Below are positions 45,726 to 56,707 of a stretch of DNA of 64,000 nt, piece by piece. The position numbers and the translations under genes are program-made. Every line of letters starts with the position of its first letter. The first letter of the stretch is position 1. The stretch is from Acanthosepion esculentum (taxonomy: Eukaryota; Mollusca; Cephalopoda; Sepiida; Sepiidae), in contig OZ038496.1 of assembly GCA_964036315.1 (NCBI GenBank), forward strand, positions 21,138,685 to 21,202,684, in the 5' to 3' direction. Under the pieces are notes generated by a model that was given only the letters and a program-made list of their open reading frames with translations, was not told the DNA's origin and made no database searches.

Positions 45726-46649
45726 CATGAAACTGGCATAAAATACTAATTATAGTGTTACAAACTCCTATTGCAGGTGTTTGCACTTTTGAAAATTGAT
45801 TCTCTAGTAAGTAAAAAGGCATAAGCTGCTATCCTCCATATGGTTACACCTTGACACTCTTTTAATAAATTACCTTGAGATAGCAAATAGAAACTGACGA
45901 CTGATATATTTTTTTTATCTGCCTTCACATCATGCAAACGCCCTGATTATCTCCCTTTGCTCCTTGACTGTTATAATCTAAAAGATGTTAATAATAATTG
46001 TTTATCAACTACTCCTATATCAGAGCAAATCCATCTGGTAAATGTCAAAGAAAAAGTGTTTACATAAGATACCCAACTGTTTGTATGATCATTGACAGTT
46101 TTTTTTTATTTATTTTCTATTTAGAGCTTTTAATAAATTTTTCTTAGCAAAAACAATATGGTATAAAGCCTTCAAAATGGGAAATGTACTCCCCACTACT
46201 CACATGTACCAAATGGATCAGTATAAAGAAAAGCATGTAAAATACAGGTGGCTTATAAATCTATCAAAGTCAATTTCACTGCTGACAGACACTCTGTATT
46301 ACTATTCTATCGTAGCACTTATCTTTGCCTACAAATAAATCTGTCTTCAGCCATTCTGTGTTTGCTTCTATATATGCAATTATATATATAATAAACCTAG
46401 ACTACCTACGAGTAATACTTCCATTAATACCCCTCAGACTGAAAATCCCTTTTCTCCCTCCTGAGCTTCAATATTTCTACCAGGGAGTGCATATTTTTTT
46501 TCTACTAAGATATATATATTGAAATTGTGAAAGCAGAATAACATACATCATATTTTTATTACTTCAAAACTCCCAAGAAAATTAAATTTCAGCATAAAAT
46601 GACCCATAAGGAGTTGATATGCCATTAAACAAACAAATCAAATTAAATC
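45726..46649. other. Intronic sequence, nothing recognised
   Basis: No supported ORF or repeat. Confidence 0.45.
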
Positions 46650-46790
46650 AAAATCACTTTGCACTAATAACCTTGGAAACGCATGAATCCATCTTCCTCT
46701 AGCTATGGGTTAAATATCAAGGTAGACTAGGTTCTCTTGCCTTGGGTGGAAACCAGTCTAATAGAAAGAAAACTGAATTCAAAACCAACC
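46650..46790 (+). mobile_element. SINE body fragment (main family)
   Basis: ACCTTGGAAACGCATGAATC, GCTATGGGTTAAATATCAAG, then GAAACCAGTCTAATAGAAAG. Confidence 0.72.
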
Positions 46791-47514
46791 TGAAAAGAGA
46801 TGAGCTCTGTCAGGTTATCTTGTCCTAAATGCACCACTGCTGCTATCAATGAAGTATATGTGATGCCCCTTTGACCCTAATAGTTTACAGGACTCATGTA
46901 TATAAATAGATAAAAATTACTTCAGCTTACTTTGTTTTTTCCTTTACTTTTATTCATTTTTGCATGATCCAGATGATGCACACATATTTTTATACTTGAC
47001 CTACAAAACTGACCCTAAGAGAGAAGAGCATTAGTTCAATTTAGAAATCAGCTCTCCCTGATTAGGTTGTGATAGCAAGGATTACTGATCCTGTTCTTGA
47101 GGATAGTACTTTGAACCTTCTAACTATCAGTTTGCTACTCTGTCAGCGAGCTTACACTGCTAATGGAAAATATGTGTTGTTGGTCCACAAGTGTAAAAAT
47201 AAAATCTCTGCCTTGTTTTTCTTCATCGTTCATCCAGTTTTGTGATATTGATAAACACTTGAGCGGCAAAACACCTGTGTGCACATGAATATTGTGCAAG
47301 TGTGTTGGGGAGGTTGTATTCTTAGAAAGTATCTTCTCATTTTACATATTACGTAGACGTCAGTTCTGATGTTCCCTGCCAAAGTAGTTCATCCTTATGA
47401 AGTAAAAGCAATGAATTCAAAAATACCTACTTAATTATATTCTCCTAAGTGATGTTTCACTGGATTGAAAGTTAAAAAGTTTACTGTTCAATTCCTAATT
47501 CTTCTTGATCTTCT
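46791..47514. other. Intronic sequence, nothing recognised
   Basis: No supported ORF or repeat. Confidence 0.45.
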
Positions 47515-47587
47515 TTTACATGCCATATACCTTCAGGACATAGGTGATCATGGCTCTCCACAATTTTCTATCTTGTGGGGATCTTAG
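47515..47587 (-). mobile_element. RTE-type LINE terminal fragment
   Basis: CATATACCTTCAGGACATAG, then GATCATGGCTCTCCACAATT, cut at 47588 by a hAT-like element. Confidence 0.65.
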
Positions 47588-47905
47588 CAGTTTTTCTCCC
47601 CTTTGCTAAGCCCAAGGGGTCCATGTAACATTACTGGAGTTCTACACAAAAAACATAGAAGATTGGGGGTTCACCATAATATTTTAGTGGTCCATAGAGT
47701 AATTTCACTTTGGAGCGGTTGTCACAACTGAGATTTGCAATTTCTACAGTCATCTACACCATATTAAAATACTAAAATTAAAAAAAACAACTCTAAAACT
47801 AACAGAAAACATGACCAAGCAATGTAAGGTAGCGTCCCTTTTAATCTACCGGATGTTTTGATTGTAAAAGTTGAATAAAAACAAAGAAGGATATAAAAAA
47901 AGAAG

Positions 47906-47953
<48 letters not shown>

Positions 47954-48269
47954 GAAAATTATATAAATATTATAATTTATTATATAAATAATATAATTTT
48001 AAATATTAATAAAATAAAATATTAATATATATTAATATAAAATATTAAAAAATAAAATATTAATAATAAAATTAATTTAATATATTAATTGTATTAGGAT
48101 TATATATAAACGAATCGTATACATTTTCTATTTCTATAATACAATTCCTAAACTTATCTATTAGTAAAAAATAAAATAAGCTTTTTTTTCATTGAATGGT
48201 TATGGGAGTCCATCAAAAAGAATTAAGAGTAAAAGTGGTCCATGGGTAAACAATAGTTGAGAACCACTG
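47588..48269. mobile_element. hAT-like element (decayed)
   Basis: The right end reads AGTTGAGAACCACTG, the reverse complement of the common hAT end CAGTGGTTCTCAACT. The left end (CAGTTTTTCTCCCC, then AAGGGGTCCATG) is its decayed partner. The subterminal AGTGGTCCA.(G/T) motif occurs near both sides. A (TA)n run at 47908-47951 and AT-rich DNA fill the middle. No coding. Confidence 0.65.
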
Positions 48270-49592
48270 TTCTAGATGGACTTTATCAGAGTAAAGTAAT
48301 GTTTATCTTGATGGAATTATATATGTCTAAGAAAGGGGTGGGTAGATATAAAAATGCAAGCATCTGTTAGTCATGCACCAACAGGAAATGCTAAAGATGT
48401 TGGGACACTGAAATTTTAAATGTTTAAATTGTTTGTTTTTTAAATAGATATTATCAGCAAAAATTCTAAAAGTAAACTCTGAAAATTGTACTAATTTTAT
48501 TAATACCAGTTTTATTGTCTAAATATTGACTTGTATAATAAAATCTGGTATTTGTTTTAAATGCCATGTCCCTTCAGGATATAGGCACTCATGACTCTCC
48601 ACAGATTTCTTTATTATCTGCGAATTGCCAGTATTGATAGTGGTTTGCTTGATTGAAGTAAGTGTGTAACATCAACGTCTTGATTGTGTCTTTATTTTCT
48701 CTTCACGTTATATGTGCTATCCATTTTACTTGTTGCTGCTATTGAAAGCACTCAAGTGATTTCTGTAATTTGGTAGAGTTCTTTGTTTGAGATTCTGTAG
48801 TGTCAGTCCCCAAGGTTCAAAGAAAAAAGAACCTTGTGGAGAGTCATGATTGCCTATGTCCAGAAGGGAAATGATATTTAAACAAAAAAAAAATCCTCTC
48901 ATAGCCCAATCATACAATTCAAATTCTATTTCTTGGTCGTTGTCATCATCTCTTCAAAAGCTTCTCTGTTACAATACTACTCTTTCCCGTTTTCATTACA
49001 AAGATTTTTTTTTAATATAAATTTTATCAGAGCAATTAATCTCTTCTGCCTGCGCAATCAACTAGCAAAAATAACTTGGCAACAGGTGACTTGGATGCCA
49101 TAGCACTATTTCTAGGATAACAGCAATGTTTCAAAGAGAAAAAAACCCAGAAATACTGCCTATTAAATCACAAGCAAGTCAAGAAAAAACCTCATGAGCT
49201 TGATAATGTCAGACAGTGTTTCACATGGGGGCATATAATGGAGAAAACAAACCTATTGCCATACTCATTAAATGAGAATCTGCTAAAACAAGGAAAAAAG
49301 AGCCAATCATGGTCAGCAAGCATCAACACAAATTTAATGTCTGTGTTGTTTGCAGTGATGAGGCAATCAGTATCAAAATTGGTTAAAGGTTGTTGAACAA
49401 CGAGATTAATGTTGCTCATTTGTCTGTGAGAGCAAATAATCAGGGGCAAAAGCAAATAATCTTTGCTTGATAGCTTATGTAAGCAGTTGTCAATTTTGAT
49501 GCTGAAATGTCTGTTTTTCAGTATCCGGCAAACAAACTGATCACTGATCATACAGTTAAATGTTTGTTTAATGCTAACTCACATCCCTCTTT

Positions 49593-49595
<3 letters not shown>
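48270..49595. other. Intronic sequence with two small RTE scraps
   Basis: 48558-48605 (CATGTCCCTTCAGGATATAG) and 48820-48875 (GGAGAGTCATGATTGCCTAT) are RTE ends in opposite orientation, about 220 bp apart. A 119-codon minus ORF at 49192-49551 has no recognised motif and is probably chance. Confidence 0.45.

Positions 49596-49651
<56 letters not shown>
49596..49651. repeat. (CA)n microsatellite
   Basis: About 27 CA units. Confidence 0.98.
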
Positions 49652-49653
<2 letters not shown>

Positions 49654-49807
49654 TGTATCATCCTTCATTTATTTGCAATCTAAGTTCACATGCATACACA
49701 CTGAAAACACAGATTCAATATGCAACACAGAAATGCACAAAACAGATATATATTCATGCAACAAGAATAACCTGCTGTAAAGTTAGCAAGCAAGAAATGC
49801 CACAAGT

Positions 49808-50080
49808 AGTGATTGTTTTTTACAGTTTATCAACCTTTTACAGATTATTTAAAGCTAGAAAATATTTTTAGATAGTAAGAATTTTTTTGGTGCAAAGATA
49901 ATAATGATTTACTGATATAAGTCCTGATAATTAACCCATATCTAGGGGGAAAAGAGGTGGATTCATACTTTTCCCAAGGGTATTTGCATGTAAGTGAATA
50001 GAAAGAACCTGACTGGAATTGTAATTTAGCTCTCTGATTTCCAATTCCAAGATGTTATCCATTACACCACCCACACATCC
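49808..50080 (-). mobile_element. tRNA-like SINE with 5S-like array upstream
   Basis: Read on the minus strand it starts GGATGTGTGGGTGGTGTAAT (A-box GGTGGTGTAATGG) and has ACAATTCCAGTCAGG at the B-box position. It continues with ACCCTTGGGAAAAGTATGAA, the TATGGGTTAATTATCAGGAC body and a TTGATAAACTGTAAAAAACA 3' tail. Three 5S-like units abut its 5' end. The 3' part (from about 49808) is shared with the element at 52970-53243. Confidence 0.85.
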
Positions 50081-50482
50081 AAACTTACAACACCTGGTAT
50101 TCTCAAGCGGTCACCCTTCTAGGTACTGACCAGGCTCAACATTGCTTAACTTTGGTGATCGAATAAAAACTGGTGTTTTCAACTTGATATAGGCATAAGC
50201 TCTTTATACCATGCACACATCCAAGCTTACATCCCCTGATATTCCCAAGTGATCACCCATCTAGGTACTGACCAGGCTCAATGTTGCTTAACTTTGGTGA
50301 TCGAACAAGAACTAGTGTTTCAATGTGATATAGCCATACATCCTTCATACTTCACACACATACAAGCTTACAGCACCTGATATTCCCAAGCAGTCACTTA
50401 TCTAAGTACTGACCAGGCTCAATGTTGCTTAACTTTGGTGATCGGAAGAGAACCAATGTTTCAACATGATATGGCCATATGT
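50081..50482 (-). repeat. Three tandem 5S rRNA-like units
   Basis: Units at about 50081-50200, 50223-50343 and 50364-50482. Read on the minus strand each shows CACCAAAGTTAAGCAA.(G/A)TTG, then GCCTGGTCAGTACCTAGA or a close variant, then a GGGAATA(C/T)CAGG-like 3' part. Each also has the 5S 5' part (ATGGCCATATCATGTTGAAA in the last unit). Units are joined by about 20 bp resembling the first bases of the SINE (TGGATGTGTGCATGGTATAA). The coverage is near full length for a 118-120-nt 5S RNA. No run of four T's follows the units cleanly. They read as 5S-derived heads, not as a functional 5S cluster. Confidence 0.9.
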
Positions 50483-50559
50483 CACCACTAGTAGTGAGTT
50501 CAATCCTGATTGAATGCACTATTATACTCAGATGATTAATATTTAAATACTAATTTAAC

Positions 50560-51200
50560 TTGTGCTGTCCAAAATTATGGCATTTTTTATTAAGTTTTGA
50601 ATCTTACTTTTCACATGTAAGCCACTGAATATATTTTTTTTACAATTATTATATTAATATGTAGAAATTATGAGGGGATCAGTTTATTACTTAGCAACAA
50701 TATAAAACCGATCCCTCACTTCACGTCCTACAGAATCTTATATTAATAGATGGAATCTTTTAATTCCTTACTTTTATAAAGTTTTCACGTGTGAGTCTTT
50801 AAATGTATTTTTTATAATTATTGTATTAATATGTAATATTTCTGAAGGGATCAGTTTATTACTTGATAAGAATATAAAACCGATCTCCCACTTTATGTCT
50901 CACAGAATCTTATAAAATTCAAGTTTAACCATGCTGTTCAAAATGATGAAATATCTAATTAACTCCCTGCTATTATTAGAACATTTTTACATCTGAGTCC
51001 TTGAGATACATTTTTTACAATTATTATATTAATCTGTTGCAATTATTTGGGGGATGAATTTATTACTTAACAACAACAGAAAACCTATCCCTTACTTTAT
51101 GTCCTATAGCATTTTATATTAATAATAGTTTACCCATGTTGTCCAAAATGATGGCTTCTTTTGTTAAATCTTTACTATTATTACAAGGTTTTTATATTTA
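50560..51200. repeat. Tandem repeat of about 170-205 bp with a conserved hairpin
   Basis: Three units share ACAATTATTATATTAAT.TGT, a GGGGATCAGTTTATTACTTA block and a TATAAAACCGATCCCTCACT-like block followed by TTATGTCCTA.AG. In each unit GGGATCAGTTT and AAACCGATCCC are inverted partners about 15 bp apart. A partial fourth unit ends near 51200. Confidence 0.82.
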
Positions 51201-51337
51201 AATATATACAAATGCATAGTGTCAATAAAAAATGATGGATTATTTACTTATGTATGAACACCTGCTGGGATCAGTATAGTATCTGTGTGCTCTGTCTGAC
51301 TTAGTATTTGAAAGTTAATGTTATCATGCCGCTCAAA

Positions 51338-51545
51338 CAGAACGCTAGCCTAGTGGATAAGCTACTTGCCTATTTACGTCAAGGTTAGATGTTCAAATCA
51401 AGGCAGGATACACTTGTTATTTTATATAAGTTGCTGAAAAGTTCTCAGCACAACCAAGAAATCATTCCAAAAGATCTGATATTTTGTATTTGGATTAGAT
51501 TTTGGAAAGGAGATCAGGCTGAGTACTTTTCAGCACCTCTTCATA
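51338..51545 (+). mobile_element. tRNA-derived SINE or MITE with tRNA-like head (second family)
   Basis: AACGCTAGCCTAGTGGATAA (A-box-like) and AGATGTTCAAATCAAGGC (B-box-like) are about 35 nt apart. Downstream, TTGCTGAAAAGTTCTCAGC and the inverted GCTGAGTACTTTTCAGCA (51427-51530) bracket a foldback body. The foldback ends recur near 23.4 and 63.2 kb. Confidence 0.6.
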
Positions 51546-52129
51546 ACAGTTTGCTTTCTTACAGCAAGAAGTTACAAACAAAAAATAAGCAAATTACTAG
51601 ATATATACAAAGATGCCTATATATTTCAGAATGATGGGCATTGTTTATTCATTTCTAGGTCAACTTTTTTTTTTTTTTCAAGTTATTGTAGTACAAATCT
51701 TATATCCGCCTTTTCTAGCTTTTGGACACATATCTACATTGTCTATGAACCTTAAGCAATAGGTCATCATTATATATTTGGAAATTCACAATATATCAAC
51801 ATTTTGTTTTGCGATTTTAATATAACTGTCTCTTTTGTAATTAGTGCATCAATGGTATATGCATGATAAGAACCAAAAAATCCATTAATTCAAGCAGCTT
51901 AACTTAATTAATCAGCCAAGCTGACAAAGTAAGATATCGCACTAACATATGGCAGCAACAATGCATCAGATGAAAATAAACTCTGACCATCTAAACTGCA
52001 AAATCTGACCCAGATTATATCTATAGCATGGAAGTTGCTAAATATATCTATAAACTGGTAGGTTGACAGTTTGATTCTTTGTTTAGTCTTCTTGGTATAA
52101 GCATGTTTATGATAAGCCTATTAATGTGC
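51546..52129. other. Intronic sequence, nothing recognised
   Basis: No supported ORF or repeat. Confidence 0.45.
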
Positions 52130-52380
52130 ATTTGTGGGTAGTGCAACAGTTATCAGTGCTGAGAATGAAATCAGTAAGCCAAGTTCAAATTCTGGGCTAA
52201 CTAATAAGAATAAGACAAGATGTGCTTAGACATGGCCAGCCAAACAAGAATATTCTACCACTGTAGCTTGAATAAAGAATTAATTTTAAAATTTCCTGAA
52301 GGTTACTCGGGTCAACAAGAGGGAACAAAAGCTGAAATGTAAAAATAGCCACAAAGATGACAACAATATATAATGGCTAG
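52130..52380 (+). mobile_element. SINE head joined to a Penelope-like tail
   Basis: GTGGGTAGTGCAACAGTTAT (A-box-like) and AAGTTCAAATTCTGGGC (B-box-like) at 52137-52200 belong to the main SINE head. From 52200 the body differs: GAATATTCTACCACTGTAGC, CTGAAGGTTACTCGGGTCAA, ending CCACAAAGATGACAAC. That body and tail resemble 42110-42300. Confidence 0.6.
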
Positions 52381-52969
52381 CCACTCATTTTCTGAGTAGA
52401 CCTCTCTGCTCAAGTGGCCTACAGGCACATTTGTGTTTGTTCAACATACACAGAGCACATCTGTGGTTTATACTGCAACTATGCTGAGCAGACATTAGTT
52501 ACAGTTTCTTGGAGAGAGAGCATAATCTGGCATGAGCAGCAGTGTGAACAGAACCACACTACGCTCAAAACATCAGTCATGATGACTTGTGAGTTTGTAC
52601 TATCACAACCATTGACCTTTTCAAATAATTTTGTACATCCAATTTCATTCTCAATAGCCATGGTATGCTGGTATCACCTCACAGGCTAATAACATCCAGA
52701 AGTCTCTTTCCTGACAAATCGACCCTGGTGAGATTCAAACTCAGCTCTCATGGTTGGAAAACAAATATTCTAACAACTCTGCTATGTGGTCATGTGTGTA
52801 AATAATACAAATCATATACAACAATATTTTTTACACACATGTAACAGAGAAATAGACTTATTCATATATGCAGGATACATTACTTAAGATATATTTACAT
52901 TGATCTTGAAAAGACACAAGATTTTCATTAGTCAAAATAGAAAATAAATATACTTATGCACCTCTTTGA
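52381..52969. other. Intronic sequence with one tRNA-like fragment
   Basis: 52690-52790, on the minus strand, reads AGAGTTGTTAGAATATTTG and GAGTTTGAATCTCACCAGGG, which look like A- and B-boxes of a tRNA-derived SINE. 52440-52510 is the repeat shared with 42.97 kb. Confidence 0.45.
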
Positions 52970-53243
52970 TTGATTGATTGATTTGTTTTTTACAGTTTAT
53001 CAACCTTTTGTAGGTTATTTAAAGTTAGAAAATATTTTTAGATAGTAAAACTTTTTTAAGATAATAATGATTTACTGACACAAGTCCTATTAATTAACCC
53101 ATAGCAAATGGGGAGAAGAGGTGGATTCATACCTTTCCTAAGGGTATTTGCATGCGAGTGAATATAACAAACCCAACTAGAATTGGAACTTGGCCCTCCG
53201 ATTTTCAATTCCAAGCCATTATCCATTGCATCACTCAGACATC
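52970..53243 (-). mobile_element. tRNA-like SINE with 5S-like array upstream (second copy)
   Basis: Homologous to 49808-50080 along its whole length, including the 3' tail beginning TTGATAAACTGTAAAAAACA on the minus strand. The head reads TCTGAGTGATGCAATGGATA with GTTCCAATTCTAGTTGG at the B-box. Five 5S-like units abut its 5' end. Confidence 0.82.
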
Positions 53244-53890
53244 CAAGATTACAACACCTGGTATTCCCAACCAGTCACCCATATAGTTACTGACTAGGCT
53301 TGACATTGATTAACTTCAGTTATCATACAAGAACCATTGTTTCAATCCAACATGGCTATAAACCATACCACTTGCACATCCAAGCTTACAGCACCTGCTA
53401 GTCCTGCACAGTCACCCGTCTAGGTTCTGACCTGTCTCGACTTTACTTAATTTCACTGATCGTACAAGAACTAGTGTTTCAACATGATATGCCCATAAGC
53501 TATACCACTCACACATCCAAGGCTACAGCACCTGCTATTCCTACATGGTCAATCATCTAGGTACTGACCAAGTTCAACATTGCTTAACTTTGGTGATCAT
53601 AGGAGAACTGGTGTTTCAATGTGATATGGTTGTAAGCTATACTACTTGTACATCCAAGTTTAAAGCACTTGGTATTCCCATGCAGTCACCCATCTAGGTA
53701 CTGACCAGTTTCAACATTGCTTAACATAAGTGATTATATGAGAACCAGTGTTTCAATATGATATGACTGTAAGCTCATTGCACCACTCACATATCCAAAT
53801 TTAAGGTACCTTGTATTCTAATGTGTTCACTCATCTAGGTACTGACCAGATTCAATGTTGCTTAACTTTTGTGATTGTACAAGAAACAGT
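53244..53890 (-). repeat. Five tandem 5S rRNA-like units
   Basis: Units start (+ coordinates) at about 53244, 53381, 53518, 53656 and 53798, a period of 137-142 bp. Read on the minus strand each keeps a GTTAAGCAA.GTTGA-like block and most keep GGTCAGTACCTAGATG. Divergence is higher than in the 50-kb array (for example the 53244 unit has AACTGAAGTTAATCAATGTC). Linkers again resemble the SINE start. The outermost unit is truncated. Confidence 0.88.
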
Positions 53891-54693
53891 ATACAATTGT
53901 ACAAGAATCACAATAAACAATAGAACAACATATTCTTATATGCATTAGCCAAACCCCAAGATGCAGCAATCTTCTATTTTCTTTTCCTTCCATTTTTCTA
54001 ATATTTCCATTTTGTTCAAGTCACATTAATGAATCAACTTGTGTCGAATAAAAGAAAAGAAAAGCATCCATAAAATTAATTTTGTGTTATTGAAGTATTC
54101 TTTTAAAATTTCATTTACCGTCCGGCACACACATTGATATTTTAAAACATATTTCCTCTCCAACAGTTGTTTTAAATAGTTTTATTTTAGGAAGGATTCT
54201 GTTTTTGTTTTGTTCATAAGTAAGCATCTTTTTCATTGTTATATTTTTTTACCTTTCTTGTATTAAAATAGAACATCATGTCAGTTTTCATAGTGTCAAA
54301 TTTATTAGAAAAAAGCGTTTTATAATAAAAAAAGACTCTACAAATGTTTTAAAAAAATAAATTAATTTCTTATTATAACCTTGTCATAAGACAACAATAT
54401 AAGAGACAAAAAATCATCACATGGCTTTGAAAAATAGATGATGGAATACTAAAAATAACTTTAATAAAATTCAAGAACAAAGCTCAAATTCTTGATTTTC
54501 TTTATAATTTTATGTTTTTTAAGCCGCAGTACCTCTTTGTTCTTATTTCTTCTAAACTTCAAGTCTGTATCAAGAGCATAAAATATTTATTTCACATTTA
54601 AACAGAATTAATGTTTATAATTTTTTCCTTTCTTTGCATTGGTATCGTTGTCCATGGTTGCCTAGGAGTGTAAGGGAAGCAACTCATGTCATC
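53891..54693. other. AT-rich intronic sequence, nothing recognised
   Basis: No supported ORF or repeat. Confidence 0.45.
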
Positions 54694-54711
54694 TTTATTT
54701 TTCTTTTCCAG
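54694..54711 (+). promoter_or_regulatory. Splice acceptor of the small NAV exon
   Basis: Pyrimidine tract TTTATTTTTCTTTTCCAG ending at 54711. Confidence 0.88.
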
Positions 54712-54764
54712 TGCATGGTTCTTCCTTGTCTCTGGTATCCACGTCATCTTCCATTTACTCATCT
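54712..54764 (+). CDS. NAV: Neuron navigator, 53-bp exon
   Basis: Joined to the A left by the exon ending at 29154, the exon reads MHGSSLSLVSTSSSIYSS (18 codons) and ends in phase 0 before GTAAGT at 54765-54770. Navigators have this HGS-(L/V)SLVS-(T/S)SS-(L/I/V)YS block at the corresponding place. In the family it is followed by PEEK-QSEIRKLRREL, the start of the coiled coil; that next exon is not in the window. Exon length (53) plus the single donated base is a multiple of three, which supports both splice sites. Skipping this exon alone would shift the frame. Confidence 0.92.
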
Positions 54765-55400
54765 GTAAGTATACTTTCTCATTTAATTCAATTGGGATGA
54801 GAAGGAACTGAGTTCCTCTATATTTTTATTTTTAGAATTTCTTTATTTTATTTGTAATTTCTTTTCCACAGTCACATGCGCCAAGACTTTTGGTTCAGTA
54901 CTTAAAGAAAATAGAATGTATTCAAAAGTTTTTTTTTCCTCCAGAGACGGCTGTTATGAAGCAGAGGACTTGATTATTTGCATTTTTTTTCTTGTATATT
55001 CAAGCTGTAAGAAAAGAGAAACTTTTTTAAACATTAGTGACTCTATGTTGGTAGCTTATACACATGAACATATATAAACTGCAAGTAACTTTCTGTTGAA
55101 TTCAAGATAATAAATTCATTTAAGTTAAATCTTTCCAAGTATTACATGGAAACAAAATGAAGCAGTTATTATTTATAGTTTAAAAGTTTAAAGGTGAAAT
55201 TATATGAAAATTTGTGACAGAAAGGTTCAACAATTTATAGCTAAAAATAAGTTAATGTGTAATAAGAAATAATACTGTGTTGCATGAAAAAAATAATCAA
55301 CTGGGGAATTTTAATTTTACAAATCTCCTGATGAGTTGATGTATTCTCCATGAAACTCAGAGTAGAGGCAAGATAAATGAACATTTGAATTTTTACACAT

Positions 55401-55401
<1 letters not shown>

Positions 55402-55478
<77 letters not shown>
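55402..55478. repeat. (CA)n followed by (TA)n microsatellite
   Basis: About 17 CA units pass directly into about 20 TA units. Confidence 0.98.
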
Positions 55479-55480
<2 letters not shown>

Positions 55481-55739
55481 ATAAAAAAAATTAAATTTTC
55501 ACTTGACTCTGAGTTTAATTTTGGTTGCATCCACTTGTCAGGAAATTTGATTGTAATATATACTTAACATATTTTAGTTTGATGGGTTTTCCTTGGTGTC
55601 CAGTGGGAGATATAAGCTATCAGTATTTATATTTTTGTATATCAGCTCTGAAAATGAAAATACTTTATTATACATGACCTAAACCTATAATAAATAAAAA
55701 TGAACCTCTTCAAGTTTGATGTTTGAAAATTATACAAAA

Positions 55740-55741
<2 letters not shown>

Positions 55742-55780
<39 letters not shown>
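55742..55780. repeat. (TA)n microsatellite
   Basis: About 19 TA units. Confidence 0.97.
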
Positions 55781-55784
<4 letters not shown>

Positions 55785-56214
55785 ATTTGATTAAATGAAA
55801 CAGATCAAGACCATTCATTTGAAATGGATCTGGATGAAAAGGATGACAAAATATGAAATATGCTTGATTCGGTTCTTGCACAATTGGTTACTTAATACTT
55901 TCTTAATTGGTTTTAGGTCGTTTCTTAAAATTGTTAAAAGTATTTTTAGAGATATCTAGGTAACAATGCTACTTCAGATTTGTTAAATATCCTTAAAATT
56001 ACAATTATAAAATTTCTTCAGACTGTACCAGTAGTAAATGCATTATAACAGGATAAGAATAAAATAGACACAATTCTATGATTTACATCCTTTTGGGTTT
56101 TTTTCTAAAATTGTTATATAATTATAAATTTTAAAAAATGATACAGTTTATTACCATTCTTATATTAAGCACTTTTTTAAAAATCAATCCAAAATTAAAT
56201 TTAAAAACATTTGT
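55781..56214. other. AT-rich intronic sequence, nothing recognised
   Basis: No supported ORF or repeat. Confidence 0.45.
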
Positions 56215-56256
56215 TTATAACACGATTGCTCTAACCACTGAGCTATAAGTAATGCA
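56215..56256 (-). mobile_element. tRNA 5'-half-like fragment
   Basis: The minus strand reads CTTATAGCTCAGTGGTTAGA then GCAATCGTG, a near-canonical tRNA D-arm and A-box (TAGCTCAGTGGTTAGAGC). No matching T-arm or B-box follows, so it is a tRNA-derived SINE head or tRNA fragment, not a gene. Confidence 0.65.
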
Positions 56257-56707
56257 TTAATTTGTGTTAACTTTTTAAAAATGCTATATTTTTATATTAG
56301 TGTTCATATATAAATAGTTTTCATATTCCTTGTAAAAAATAATTTGAAAAATGTTCTTTTTTGATTGGCTTTTAAAATTTGACGTGATGTCTCTTTTTAT
56401 TTTGAATAGAGAACCATATAAATTTTTGTGAGCTTTGTGTCAAAATGATCTTTGAGTTGTCTTAAAAGATAATGGCTGTGACTTTGAAAGTAAAGGGAGA
56501 TAACATCTTAAAATTTTGAAAAATGCTTCGTATTTAATGAAATTAGTGCTTAACAAAAATGTAAGCATATCAGGACGTAATTAAATAACTGAATTCAAAA
56601 TTGATAATAAAATATGTGAATAAATGAAAATTATAAATGAATGTATTACAAAGGCTGCTTTGCCATACAACAGTGATTAGCAAGCTGGTTTCAAAAGCCA
56701 TTTTTAT
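56257..56707. other. AT-rich intronic sequence, nothing recognised
   Basis: No supported ORF or repeat. Confidence 0.45.

Larger units (their letters stand above)
29155..54711 (+). other. Intron between the two NAV exons (25.6 kb)
   Basis: Bounded by GTGAGT at 29155 and CAG at 54709-54711. The flanking exon phases match exactly. No intervening coding segment was recognised, although a microexon could be hidden. The intron is filled with the repeats listed below. Confidence 0.85.

Noticed and set aside
49192..49551. 119-codon minus-strand ORF as a gene
   Set aside because: No recognised motif and no neighbouring exon or splice signals that I could support.
50081..50482. A functional 5S rRNA gene cluster
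   Set aside because: Units differ from each other and from 5S consensus in the internal control region, lack clean T-run terminators and are attached to a SINE, so they are 5S-derived repeats.
56215..56256. A tRNA gene on the minus strand
   Set aside because: Only the D-arm/A-box half is present; no anticodon arm or T-arm with B-box follows at the right distance.
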